In this document: in pieces, positions 35,476-46,100 of the stretch | How the letters are laid out: the number at the start of each line of letters is the position of its first letter | Position numbering within the stretch: the stretch's first letter is position 1 | Assembly: GCA_964016105.1 (NCBI GenBank) | Contig: CAXHEX010000012.1 | Coordinates: 59,990-123,989, forward strand | Reading direction: 5' to 3' | DNA from: Ketobacter sp964016105 | GTDB taxonomy: Bacteria > Pseudomonadota > Gammaproteobacteria > Pseudomonadales > Ketobacteraceae | DNA: 64,000 nt | The notes under the pieces: model-generated | What the model saw: only the letters and a program-made list of their open reading frames with translations | Told to the model about the DNA's origin: nothing | Databases searched by the model: none | Position numbers and translations under genes: made by a program

Positions 35476-38400
35476 GGACAGCGAACTGCCGAATCTCGGC
35501 GAGATTGACCGCGGCTTGAAAGATTTTCAGCGGCGCACAGCGGCTGCGGTATTTCACAGGCTATATGAGCAGGCACGTTCTACGCACCGGTTTCTCGTCG
35601 CGGATGAGGTGGGGCTTGGCAAGACACTGATTGCCCGGTCTGTTATCGCACGCACATTGCATCATTTGTGGGATCGGGTCGATCGCATCGATATTGTGTA
35701 TATCTGCTCCAATGCGGATATTGCCCGGCAGAATATCAAGCGTCTCAATGTGCTGGGCGATGAAGGCAAGACGCTACCAACGCGCATTACATTATTGCCC
35801 ATCATGCTGCGCGATCTGAATAAGAATCGAATTAATTTCATTTCATTTACGCCAGGCACCTCATTCGATCTGAAAAGTAATCTCGGCGTAGCCACCGAAC
35901 GGATGCTGCTCTATTGGTTGTTGAAGGACATCTGGCATTTTTCCGGATCCGCTCCCATGAATGTATTCCAGGGAACGTCGGGAACCAAGCGATTCAGACA
36001 GCAATTAAAATGCTTCCCTGACAACAATCAGATCGATCGCACACTTGCAAAGGAATTTCGTAAAACAGTACGAGAGCATGTGCGAGAGGAGAAGGACAAG
36101 GGTGATTGGACATTACGTGAGCGGTTCGATTGGCTTTGTCAGGAGTATCGGCGTTCAGATTCAAGGATTACGCGCGAAGCCAGGACTGAGCGGTCTGCCT
36201 TCGTAGGAAAACTGCGCAATTTGCTCGCAGAGACCTGCGTCAGAATGCTGGAACCCGACCTGGTTATTCTCGATGAATTCCAGCGGTTTAAGCACCTTCT
36301 CAGCGGGGAGGATGATGCGAGTGTACTCGCGCGCAAGTTATTCGAATACTCCGATGATTTGACCGCGGTGCGCGTGCTCTTGCTCTCGGCCACGCCTTAC
36401 AAGATGTACACGCTGTCAGACGAGAGTGATGATGAAGATCACTATCGCGATTTCATTGACACACTGGGCTTCCTGTTTCGCGATAAGCAGAAAGTGGAGA
36501 AATTCGCGGACTTACTTCGGGAGTACCGCTATGAATTACTCCGATTCAATGACCAGTCCCCTGATCAGCTTGAAAGCATAAAGTCGAATATCCAGAAATC
36601 CCTACGTCGCGTCATGGCACGCACCGAGCGGCTGGCAGTGACAGATGATCGTGCAGGCATGCTCACCCAGGTGGAACCAAAGGATGTAGAGCTGTTGGCG
36701 ACCGACATCCTGGCATACGTGGAATTACAGTCGATTGCGCGTGAGCTGGATATGCCGAATACGATCGAATACTGGAAGTCATCATCGTATCTTCTTAATT
36801 TCATGGAAGACTACAAACTGAAGCGCACATTTCATGATGCGCTGGATGGTGAGGGGAAGACGGAAGTTATTACGCGGGCACTGTCCAAAGTACAGCATCT
36901 GTTGCTTTCCTGGGATGACATTGAAGCTTACGAAGCGCTGGATCCGCGCAACGCACGCCTCCGAGGCCTTATTAAGCAGGTGATCGATACAAAGATGTGG
37001 CAGTTGCTTTGGCTGCCCCCGTCTTTGCCCTATTACGAATTGGACGGGCCATTCAGCAATCATACGCATGCGCAGATTACCAAGCGGCTGATATTTTCAA
37101 GCTGGCGCGTTGTACCCAAAGTTGTTTCGACCATTCTCAGCTACGAAGCGGAGCGTCAAGCAGTCAAATTGTTCGAGCCAGCCGCTCTGAATACAGAAGA
37201 CGAGCGAGAACGAAGAGGTCATACCCTGCTCTTGCGTATTGCAGTGTCGAATGACCGGCCCACAGGCATGCCGGTGCTGGCCCTGATGTATCCATCAATC
37301 TCGTTGGCTCGCCGCTATGACCCACTGAGTCTGGCAAGGAAGCATGGCAATGGTGAGCCGCCTACATTGAAACAGTTGCAGGGAATTGTCTGGGAGGATA
37401 TTTCGAAAGGACTCGAGGCGCTCGCAATGCCGACGGACGAATCCCGTGTCGACGAACAATGGTATTGGGCGGCGCCAATTCTTCTGGATAGACACCACTA
37501 TCCCAATGCAACACAGGAATGGTTTGGGCAATCCGATCTCGAAGGTCAATGGGCGGGAGAAGGTAGTAGTGGAGAGGATGCCTGGTATGAGCACGTCGAT
37601 CGTGCCCGGCAGTTGCTCAACGGTGAGCTGACCTTAGGCCGGCCGCCAGAAGATCTGGCAGAGGTGCTTACTTTATTTGCCTTAGGTGGACCAGGCGTGT
37701 GTGCGCTGCGCGCTTTGGACCGTTTTACAGGCCCAACTCTGGCAAGTCATGCGGGTGCAAGAAATGCGGCAGGAAGGATTGGCTGGGCATTTCGTAGTCT
37801 TTACAACCGGGTCGAAGTCACTGCGCTCCTGCGTGGATTGAAGCAGACAGAACCCTACTGGCGGCGGGTACTTGAATATGGTGCTGAAGGCTGTTTGCAG
37901 TCAGTGCTGGATGAATATGTACACATCCTCAAAGATTCACTCGGCCTTGTTGGTGAAGAGCCTGAGGAGATGATTGAGGATATTGCCGAAGCCATACAAA
38001 CAGCGCTCACTGTCCGGGCGGCAGCACTGGCTGTGGACGATATTCGAGCGGGAAATGGCGGTGTGACGGTACAGACGCATCGACTCCCGTCGCGCTTCGC
38101 CATGCCTTTTGGTCAAGGGCGGGACGAGGAAAGTGGCGACACAGCTGCGTCACGTGCGCAGAAGGTGCGCGAGGCATTCAATTCACCTTTCTGGCCCTTC
38201 GTTGTCACATCGACCTCTATCGGCCAGGAAGGACTCGATTTTCACTGGTACTGCCATGCCATCGTGCATTGGAATTTACCCGCCAATCCCGTGGACCTGG
38301 AGCAACGTGAAGGCCGCGTGCATCGCTATAAGGGACATGCGGTACGAAAAAACATTGCGAGCCAGTATGGACACCATGCCATGAGATCGCGTGACAAAGA

Positions 38401-38698
38401 TCCGTGGTTTGCGATGCTGGACGAAGGCAGGAAGGACCGGCAGAAAGGGGAAAATGACCTTGTGCCGTATTGGATTTACCCGATTGAGGGTGGGGCGCGT
38501 ATCGAAAGATATGTGCCATCACTTCCACTGACGCGAGACAGACAGCTTATCGACGCGTTGCGTCGGTCATTGGCGGTTTACAGGTTGGTATTTGGTCAGC
38601 CAAGGCAGGATGACCTGGTTGAGTACCTGATAAAGCATGTTCCGAAGGAAAGGCTGGACGAGCTGGTCGGACGTCTGAAGATTAATTTGAGCCCATAG
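35465..38698 (+). CDS. Superfamily 2 (SNF2-like) helicase
   Basis: A 1077-residue ATPase with Walker A DEVGLGKT at residues 47-54, DEFQ at 270-273, LLSATP soon after, and motif VI (QREGRVHRYKGH) starting at 947. A very long insert (about 330-900) separates the RecA lobes. The GTG start at 35465 lies inside the nuclease gene. With DUF6361 and PLD it forms a three-gene unit. I recall the Azaca (ZacABC) defence system as being of this kind, but cannot confirm it. Confidence 0.83.
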   Translation: MGARDSELPNLGEIDRGLKDFQRRTAAAVFHRLYEQARSTHRFLVADEVGLGKTLIARSVIARTLHHLWDRVDRIDIVYICSNADIARQNIKRLNVLGDEGKTLPTRITLLPIMLRDLNKNRINFISFTPGTSFDLKSNLGVATERMLLYWLLKDIWHFSGSAPMNVFQGTSGTKRFRQQLKCFPDNNQIDRTLAKEFRKTVREHVREEKDKGDWTLRERFDWLCQEYRRSDSRITREARTERSAFVGKLRNLLAETCVRMLEPDLVILDEFQRFKHLLSGEDDASVLARKLFEYSDDLTAVRVLLLSATPYKMYTLSDESDDEDHYRDFIDTLGFLFRDKQKVEKFADLLREYRYELLRFNDQSPDQLESIKSNIQKSLRRVMARTERLAVTDDRAGMLTQVEPKDVELLATDILAYVELQSIARELDMPNTIEYWKSSSYLLNFMEDYKLKRTFHDALDGEGKTEVITRALSKVQHLLLSWDDIEAYEALDPRNARLRGLIKQVIDTKMWQLLWLPPSLPYYELDGPFSNHTHAQITKRLIFSSWRVVPKVVSTILSYEAERQAVKLFEPAALNTEDERERRGHTLLLRIAVSNDRPTGMPVLALMYPSISLARRYDPLSLARKHGNGEPPTLKQLQGIVWEDISKGLEALAMPTDESRVDEQWYWAAPILLDRHHYPNATQEWFGQSDLEGQWAGEGSSGEDAWYEHVDRARQLLNGELTLGRPPEDLAEVLTLFALGGPGVCALRALDRFTGPTLASHAGARNAAGRIGWAFRSLYNRVEVTALLRGLKQTEPYWRRVLEYGAEGCLQSVLDEYVHILKDSLGLVGEEPEEMIEDIAEAIQTALTVRAAALAVDDIRAGNGGVTVQTHRLPSRFAMPFGQGRDEESGDTAASRAQKVREAFNSPFWPFVVTSTSIGQEGLDFHWYCHAIVHWNLPANPVDLEQREGRVHRYKGHAVRKNIASQYGHHAMRSRDKDPWFAMLDEGRKDRQKGENDLVPYWIYPIEGGARIERYVPSLPLTRDRQLIDALRRSLAVYRLVFGQPRQDDLVEYLIKHVPKERLDELVGRLKINLSP

Positions 38699-38738
38699 GT
38701 TGAGAAATGCTCGGAATACATAGATACAGGAGAATCAT

Positions 38739-40397
38739 GTGGCGTACATAGTCCCGTCCGACCTGTCTCGCCTGTCCCTCTCCGGCGCGCAGAATGCCGA
38801 GCTCAAGGCTTTGCAAATGCTTAAAGCCGAGCTGCCCAACGATTTTACGATTTTCCATGGGGTTCACTGGTCAAGGGAATATGAGGCATGGACGCATTTT
38901 GGAGAAATAGATTTCGTCGTGCTGAATCGGTCTGGAGATGTCCTTTTTATAGAACAGAAGAATGGAGGCCTGGAAGAAACAGACGAGGGACTCGTCAAGC
39001 GATATGGAACTGACGAGAAGAATGTCGCCCAACAGGTTCACCGATCCATTGACAAGGTGCGTGAAAAATTCAAATGGCTGAACGGCAAAAGTCGAAGTCT
39101 CGTCGTCGATTACCTTATTTACTGTCCTGACTATCAGGTCAAACAGGTCAATGCAGCCGGGCTGAATGCTGAGCGTATCGTAGATGCGGCTGCAAAAGAT
39201 GGGTTGTCGAAACGAATTCAGACATTACTGGGATCCGGTACGGAGACGCACGATGGTTGGTATGAAAAGGTTGAAGATTTCTTTTACCAAACGTTTGACC
39301 TTGTTCCCGATATTCATACCCATATTGGTTCACAGGAAAAGCAGTTCGTGCGCCAAAGCGGTGCGTTGGCAGATATTCTGACCAATCTCGAGATGGAGCC
39401 GTTCCGGCTCAAGATCTCAGGTGCCGCCGGAAGTGGCAAGAGCCTGTTTGCCAGAAGGTTCCTGGATCGTGAGGTATCCGAAAACCGAAGGGTCTTGCTG
39501 ATTTGTTATAACCGGCCGTTGGCTGATCGCATCAGGGAAAGTGTTGGCGATGCTGGAAAGGTCAGCACATTTTATGGTTTCTGTGATGAGTTCTTGCAAT
39601 CTCTCGGACAGAGATTGGACTTCTCGTCGATGACGACGGATCCGGGTTTCTGGCAGCGCGTACAGGAACAGGTTCTGGTGCAGGAAATTGGAGAGGAAAG
39701 TAAATACGACACGCTGATCGTTGATGAGGGTCAGGATTTTGAGCAGGAATGGTTTGAGATTATCCAGCTCTTCCTTCGTGAAGGCGCGAACATTCTCTGG
39801 CTGGAGGATGGTGACCAGAATCTGCAGGATAAGCCACCGGTATCGCTGGATGGGTTTGTTCGCTATAGCAGCAAAATCAACTACCGCTCTCCAGAGTCTA
39901 TCGCAAGATTTATCAAGGATACGCTGCCTATTCCGTTTGAGCAGGGTAATGACTTGCCGGGTCTGGGTGTCGCTGTTCACGGCTATATAGATGCTGATGA
40001 GCAGCCAAAAATTGTAGGAAAGATCGTTCAGCAGTTGATGCGGCATGGTTTTACGCGTGATGACATTGTAGTGATCACGTGTCGGGGCGCGCAGAGTTCC
40101 GTATTCAGTCAATGTGATCAGGTCGGCGGTGTGGGTTTGCGACATTTCACGGGTGAGTATGATGAAGACGGGCGTCAGGTGATGACAGAGGGTCACCTGA
40201 TGTTCGACAGCGTTTATCGATTCAAGGGGCAAGAGGCGCCCGCTGTGATTCTGGTGGATATAGATCCGAATACAGAATACCTGACGCGCGCTGAAAGAAT
40301 ACTGTTTTGCGGAATGACTAGAGCGACAGTCCGGCTTGAACTGGTAGTGAACAGTGAAAACGAATACAACAGCCGGTTTCTCAGCGAACACAAATAG
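38739..40397 (+). CDS. NERD nuclease-domain fused to UvrD-like helicase
   Basis: A 552-residue protein. The N-terminal NERD domain has GEIDFVVL (Asp58) and IEQKNG (Glu72, Lys74), the D-ExK pattern of restriction-like nucleases. The helicase has Walker A GAAGSGKS (228-235), DEGQD (329-333), NYRSPESIARF, a KGQEAPAV motif V and CGMTRATVRLEL as motif VI. Such fusions unwind and perhaps cut DNA ends. Start GTG 38739 follows AGGAGA at 5-bp spacing; the gap to the previous gene is 40 bp. Confidence 0.85.
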   Translation: MAYIVPSDLSRLSLSGAQNAELKALQMLKAELPNDFTIFHGVHWSREYEAWTHFGEIDFVVLNRSGDVLFIEQKNGGLEETDEGLVKRYGTDEKNVAQQVHRSIDKVREKFKWLNGKSRSLVVDYLIYCPDYQVKQVNAAGLNAERIVDAAAKDGLSKRIQTLLGSGTETHDGWYEKVEDFFYQTFDLVPDIHTHIGSQEKQFVRQSGALADILTNLEMEPFRLKISGAAGSGKSLFARRFLDREVSENRRVLLICYNRPLADRIRESVGDAGKVSTFYGFCDEFLQSLGQRLDFSSMTTDPGFWQRVQEQVLVQEIGEESKYDTLIVDEGQDFEQEWFEIIQLFLREGANILWLEDGDQNLQDKPPVSLDGFVRYSSKINYRSPESIARFIKDTLPIPFEQGNDLPGLGVAVHGYIDADEQPKIVGKIVQQLMRHGFTRDDIVVITCRGAQSSVFSQCDQVGGVGLRHFTGEYDEDGRQVMTEGHLMFDSVYRFKGQEAPAVILVDIDPNTEYLTRAERILFCGMTRATVRLELVVNSENEYNSRFLSEHK

Positions 40398-40422
40398 GAA
40401 CCTGGCAGGTAAAGGGAGAATA

Positions 40423-43173
40423 GTGTCTAGACAAAACCTTCAATACCTACTGGTACCCGATGCTGGCGCGGCTCGCCGCCTGCGACGCATCTTGGCGGAG
40501 CAAAGCGCGCGCTCCGGTATGGTCGTAGGCACATGGTCGGAGTTGATGGAATGGGCGTGTCGTGCATACCTGGTACCGGAAACGACCGATGACAACGACA
40601 GTGGCTTCAGGAATGCACTGGAAGAGCTCGAAGATGCATTCTGGACTGAGAGCTTATCGGTTGCGCCTGTAGAAACCAGCGAAGCGGTCAAATCAGCGTT
40701 GATAAAGATCGTATCTGCCACCGATCCCACGAGCGATATCGAACAAACCGGCCTGGAGGGTATTCCTGAAAGACCACGGCGGCACCTCGACGATCTGTTC
40801 CGACTGGCCAAGTTGCTCGAAGGGCGATGGCCACAGGAACTGTCAAAGATGCAATCGGCGCTGTCGGCTGATGCTAACGATGCCCTCCATACCATCCGTG
40901 TGTACCGCAGTGAGGGGAACCCCCGGTTGACCCGGTGGCAAATCGAACTGGTCGAAAAACTGAATCAGGACGTGGATAGCTCCGAGGAGCGTCACGACGA
41001 AGCGTTGTCCCAGGTTCTGAACAAAGTGTTGGGTAGTGATTTCGCCGGAGAGCCAGGAAGTAGCCTGCGTGTACTGCAAGAACGGCTGTTTGAAGCAGTC
41101 ACGGACAAAGGTGAGGTAGACACATCGGTACAGTGGATCGGCACTCGGGACTTCCTGCAAGAAGCAGAAGTCGCTGCCGGTATGGTGCAGACCATGCTGA
41201 GCGAGACTCCCGACCTTGAACTCGCCGACATCGGCCTGCTGATCCCCGATAGTTTCGAGTACGCCACGGCGTTGGAGGATGCATGTGCTCTTGGCGGCAT
41301 CGCACTTTCGGGGCTGCCTGCGGAGCGCTGGCGCCGTGATCTTGGCCGCGAAGTAGTCTTCCATTTTCTGTATTGCCGGCAAAAGCCTGCGCCCGCCATG
41401 GCGCTGGCGATCTGCCTGTCATCGCCATTGATGCCCTGGTCTCGTGAGGAAGGGGCGGTGCTGGCTCAAACGGTAATGGATGGTGATTACCGGTTGCGCC
41501 CGTTGTCCTCCACCAGTCGAGACGGACGATTAATGCTGGATCTGTTGCGGGACGGTGACAGCGAGCCTGCCTCGTTAGCCAAAGCGTTGCCGGAATTCGT
41601 GTCGTTGCTTCGAGGCGGTGAAGATCTTGTCGGGCACATCCAACAGGCAAAGGCAGCGATCGAACAGTTGAATGACGCACTGGAAGGCGCGGCCTCCGTT
41701 GACTGGGCGGGATTGCGTAGAACCGTGAGCCCGAGGTTCATTACCTCGGGTGAGTCACCCGACTTCAATCTCGAAGGCGTGACGGTGTGGCGAGAATCCC
41801 AGGAAGGCTGGCGAACCGTAAAGCGCTTGATCGTCCTGGGTTTCGCACAGGGGTGTTATCCATCAGCCCTGGCGAGTGATCCGGTTTTCTCGGCCGACGA
41901 TCTTGGGTCCATTCGCGAGTTGACTGGCCTTGCCGTCAGCTCGCCATCGGAAGTGCTGGAAGACCGGCGTCTGCGCTTCAAACGGCAGTTGGGTGCCGTC
42001 GCCGAATCGGTGACCTTTCTCGTGCCGCGCCGTGACGCGAGAGGGGAAAGACAATCGCCCTCGGAGAGCCTGGTGTTCATGCACCAGTTGTTTACCGGCC
42101 CGGACTCAGCCGACGAAAGGATCGTCGAGCTGGATTCTGCCGATGATCGTGCACAGGTTAGACACATCGCCCTGGCTGCCGCAGCGTCTCCTGAATCACC
42201 GCGTACGCTTCACGCGGAAGACCTGAATTTTGATCGTGACTTACTGGCCCTGAGAACCGACAAGGAAGGTCAGTTAAAGCCTGAATCGCCGAGCAGCCTG
42301 GAGACACTGATGGTCTCAAGACTGGCCTGGCTGCTGCGCCGCCTTGAGGCAGAGCCTCTGCTGTGGGCGCCGGAGTCAGCGGATGTGGCCTTGTTGGGTA
42401 CGCTTGCGCATAAGGTGTTCGAAGACCTGTTTCGCCCCGGGGAAGCGCTGCCCGATTCAAGCGAGATTCCAGGACGTGTGGAAACCCTGCTGGACGATGC
42501 CATCCGACGACTGGCCCCCTTTCTCCGATCTTCCCAATGGCAGGTAGAACGGCGGCACTTCACAGCCGAGACCATCAAAGCCGCACAGGCCTGGCGCGAT
42601 GTACTAGCCCGATTGAGCGCCGAGGTCCTCGCCAGTGAAGCCTGGCTGCAGGGAACCTGGTCGGGGATCCCGATTCATGGTCAGACTGATCTGCTTTTGG
42701 GCTTGCCCGGGGACCGGTTGTTGGTCGTGGACTACAAACGCTCAAAGTCAACGAGTCGCCGTCCGCGCATGGAGAAAGGCTACGACTGTCAGGCAAACCT
42801 CTACCGAGCAATGCTGGAAAGTGGTGGCCCCAAGGATGACACAGACGAAACGTTGCTGAGCAGGATTCGTAGTGCGGCCCGGACAGGGATTGTTTACTAC
42901 ATGCTGAACGACCAGGTTTCTCTGTCCGATTCGGTACTGTTGGAATCCGGTGCCGTCCCGGGTTGGCAGACGCTGGATAACGATGTGGCAAGTCGGGCAA
43001 TGGCGCTGATTCAGCAGCGGCTTGGCGAGGTTAGTGCCGGAGAGGCACGCCTCAATCGGGAGGGTGACGCTGAGTTTTTCGAGAAGCAGGCCGGGATAAA
43101 ACCTTACGCCTTGGAAAACAGTCCGCTGATCGATTTGTTCACTGTGGCGGGCGAGGCGGAGGAAGCGCAATGA
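40423..43173 (+). CDS. AddB-like PD-(D/E)XK nuclease
   Basis: A 916-residue protein with an inactive-looking helicase-like first part and a C-terminal RecB-type nuclease: AHKVFEDLF (His663), GQTDLLLG (Asp756) and VVDYKRS (Asp770, Lys772). This is the AddB layout, although AddB's iron-sulfur cysteines are not evident. I use the GTG at 40423, preceded by AGGGAGAA; an in-frame Met at 40354 lies within the previous gene. It overlaps the next gene by ATGA, supporting a complex of both products. Confidence 0.82.
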   Translation: MSRQNLQYLLVPDAGAARRLRRILAEQSARSGMVVGTWSELMEWACRAYLVPETTDDNDSGFRNALEELEDAFWTESLSVAPVETSEAVKSALIKIVSATDPTSDIEQTGLEGIPERPRRHLDDLFRLAKLLEGRWPQELSKMQSALSADANDALHTIRVYRSEGNPRLTRWQIELVEKLNQDVDSSEERHDEALSQVLNKVLGSDFAGEPGSSLRVLQERLFEAVTDKGEVDTSVQWIGTRDFLQEAEVAAGMVQTMLSETPDLELADIGLLIPDSFEYATALEDACALGGIALSGLPAERWRRDLGREVVFHFLYCRQKPAPAMALAICLSSPLMPWSREEGAVLAQTVMDGDYRLRPLSSTSRDGRLMLDLLRDGDSEPASLAKALPEFVSLLRGGEDLVGHIQQAKAAIEQLNDALEGAASVDWAGLRRTVSPRFITSGESPDFNLEGVTVWRESQEGWRTVKRLIVLGFAQGCYPSALASDPVFSADDLGSIRELTGLAVSSPSEVLEDRRLRFKRQLGAVAESVTFLVPRRDARGERQSPSESLVFMHQLFTGPDSADERIVELDSADDRAQVRHIALAAAASPESPRTLHAEDLNFDRDLLALRTDKEGQLKPESPSSLETLMVSRLAWLLRRLEAEPLLWAPESADVALLGTLAHKVFEDLFRPGEALPDSSEIPGRVETLLDDAIRRLAPFLRSSQWQVERRHFTAETIKAAQAWRDVLARLSAEVLASEAWLQGTWSGIPIHGQTDLLLGLPGDRLLVVDYKRSKSTSRRPRMEKGYDCQANLYRAMLESGGPKDDTDETLLSRIRSAARTGIVYYMLNDQVSLSDSVLLESGAVPGWQTLDNDVASRAMALIQQRLGEVSAGEARLNREGDAEFFEKQAGIKPYALENSPLIDLFTVAGEAEEAQ

Positions 43174-46100
43174 CTATACCGTCTTTGACTGTCATTCCAG
43201 CCGGCGCAGGTTCGGGGAAAACCTACACGATCCAGCAGCAATTGGGAGACTGGGTACGCGACGGCCTGATTGCGCCGGAACGGATCGTCGCGGTGACCTT
43301 TACCGAAGCAGCTGCAGCCGAGCTGCGGGAACGTATCAGTGCCAAATTGCTTGCCATGGGACGAGCGGAAGATGCGCTGCGCCTCGACCAGGCCTATATC
43401 TCCACCATTCATGGTTTTGGACTGCGGGTGCTGACCGAATTCGCCTTTGAAGCCGGTTCATCGCCTCAGCCTCGACTGCTGAACGAAGATGAGAAAAATG
43501 CCCTGATCCGCCTGGCATTGTCACGTACGGACAAGGCGGACGAGATCATGTCCAATCTCGCGGCCTACGGTTACACCTATGACTTCGTCACCAAGAAAAG
43601 CGCCGAGGATAGTTTTCGCGACGACCTGCTGCATATCGTCGAGCTGTTACGGTCGCTGGGCTGGCAGGCGTACACCGATGTCTACGCCACCCAGGCCGCA
43701 GCATGGATCTCAGAACGTTACGGGCCGACCGCGGATGGCGATGCGCTGAGTCTTGCCCTGCGGCGAAGCGTCGAGTCCTTACTCGAGGCGTATCCGGAAA
43801 GCCTCGATCGGGAATACGGAACCAGTTCTGCCGCGACCAAGGCGTTTTTCAACGACTTTCAAAACCTGAATCGGGCCCTCGAGGGTGACGCCCTGGACAG
43901 GGACTGGAAGCTTTGGAAAGGCTTGCGTGAGCTGCGCCAGTCAAAGCGGGGGACGGAACTGCCGGAAAGGTATGACACGCTGTCGTCCGCGGTTATAGCG
44001 GCGGCAAACGAGTTGCCGCACCACCCGGGCCCGCTGGCGCACGCGAATGCACACGTGCAGGCACTCTTGTCGGCGGGACAGGAAGTGTTGGTTCACTACG
44101 CTGAGGCCAAGCATGAGGCGGGCCTGGTGGACTATAGCGACATGATCGCCATGGCGGGTCAGCTGCTCCGCTCGCGTCCCGATGTACTTCAGACGCTGGT
44201 ACAGCGAGTGGACTGCCTGGTGGTCGACGAGTTTCAGGATACCAACCCGCTGCAGTTCGCCTTGTTGTGGCAATTGAAAGAGGCTGGTGTCCCGACAATT
44301 GTGGTCGGCGATTTGAAGCAGGCCATCATGGGATTCCAGGGAGCAGATCCGCGCTTGTTCGAGGCGCTGATAGACCAACATCCTCAAGCCTTGCAGCCGT
44401 TAACCCGGAACTGGCGCTCACAACCTCGGCTGATGGATTTCGTCAATGCGCTTGGGCCTGGCCTGTTCCGCGAAGACTACGTCGCTTTGGAACCGCAGAG
44501 CGAGGATAGCCTCCTCGAACCGCTCGACGTGATGTCGTTCCCGAAGAAGGCCAGGAAGGGTCAGCACGCTATACGCGCTGTTGCCGTGGGCGAGCGTTTG
44601 AAGGCGTTGCTCGATGATAGCGACCAACAGATTCTGGATCGGCGAACGAAGAAGCTCCGGCGGCTTCGTGGGGGCGATATCGCTGTACTTTGTCCGACCA
44701 ACCCCATGTTGGCCACGTACGCCGAAGTGCTTCGTGCACAAGGACTGCGCGTACGATTGCAGGCAGACGGCTGGTTTTCCTCGCGGCCTGTGCAGATTGC
44801 CTGGCACGCATTGGCTTACTTGGCCAATCCTGCGGATCGCCACGCGGCGTTGTACTTGGCGGTGACCGAACTGGGCTCCCTTAGCCTCCAGGACGCGTTG
44901 GCCCAGCTGATGGATCAAGGCCGTCTTGATGAGCCGTTGCTTGCGAGGCTTGACGAACTGGCAGAGGGGGTAACTGAGCGAACCGTTTATGCATTGGTCG
45001 CTGACATGATCCGCGCCTTGGGCCTATTCGACGTGGTGGCACTTTGGTTGGATGGGGAGCAGGCTCGTGCGAACCTGCTGCGTTTGCTGGCGGAGGCAGG
45101 CGAGTTCATGGATGCCAACCGCGAAGCACTGGCCAACGGTGGTTTTCACGGCTCCGGAATTCAAACCTTCCTGGCCTGGATGGCTACCAGGGTAGAGGAA
45201 AAGGATGGCGACAAGCAGCCAGACCCCCGGGTACTCGATGAAAACGCGATCGTGCTCACGACCTGGCATGGTTCCAAGGGGCGGGAGTGGCCGGTGGTCG
45301 CGGTATGTGGACTCGATCGGGATATTAAGGCGCGGTTACCCAACGTCGAACTGGGTTACAGCACCTTCGACGAATTGTCGCGATTGCTCGAACATGCCCG
45401 GATCGAATACGCCCCTGCATTCTCTGCTTCGGAGACCAACGATCGGTTCCTGGCTGAGCTCCAGAATGCTGAGGAAATTGGGGCACGACGGCTACTGTAC
45501 GTTGCGCTGACACGGGCCAGGGACAAGATGGTCCTGGAGTGGCCGGGCTATCTTGCTGGAAAGGACAACACCACCTATTGGTCGATACTGGCTGGGGATT
45601 GTGACCTCACTTTGGACGACGACAAGGTCCAGGCCGGCGAACAGGAATTTCCCTGTACCGTCATCGAGGGATCGGCTGAGTTTCCGGATGACCTCGACAT
45701 CGGCGCTGTTCCGGAGGATTCGGAATTGCCGGTCACGGGCCGGCGCGCGATCCAAGCTGGTGCGCTCCCTGAAACGCTTACCCCGGACAGCCGAGCGCCT
45801 TCAACAACGGAAGTGGTTGCTGATGCGCAGGCTAGAGCAGATTTGCTCGTTGAGCGGTACGGAGCGGGATTAGAGATTGATGTCGGTCTGACAGGGATGA
45901 GTTTCGGAACCTTTATTCACCGATGCTTCGAGGTATTGGGAGCGAAGCCCGACCTCAAGGAGAGAATCCCCCAGATTACCGGTGTGGAAATCGAGCCGGA
46001 TGAATTGGAAAAGATCACTGCCGCCGTTGGGCAATTCGAGTCCTGGTTGGCAGATCACCTTGACGGGACCTCGGTGCTGCGGGAGCAGCCAATCCTGGCG

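Noticed and set aside
32375..38698. DISARM or Dpd reading of the PLD plus helicase genes
   Set aside because: DISARM also has PLD (DrmC) and helicase genes, but DrmA, DrmB and a methylase are missing here. Dpd would need DpdA and 7-deazaguanine-related genes, none of which is present.
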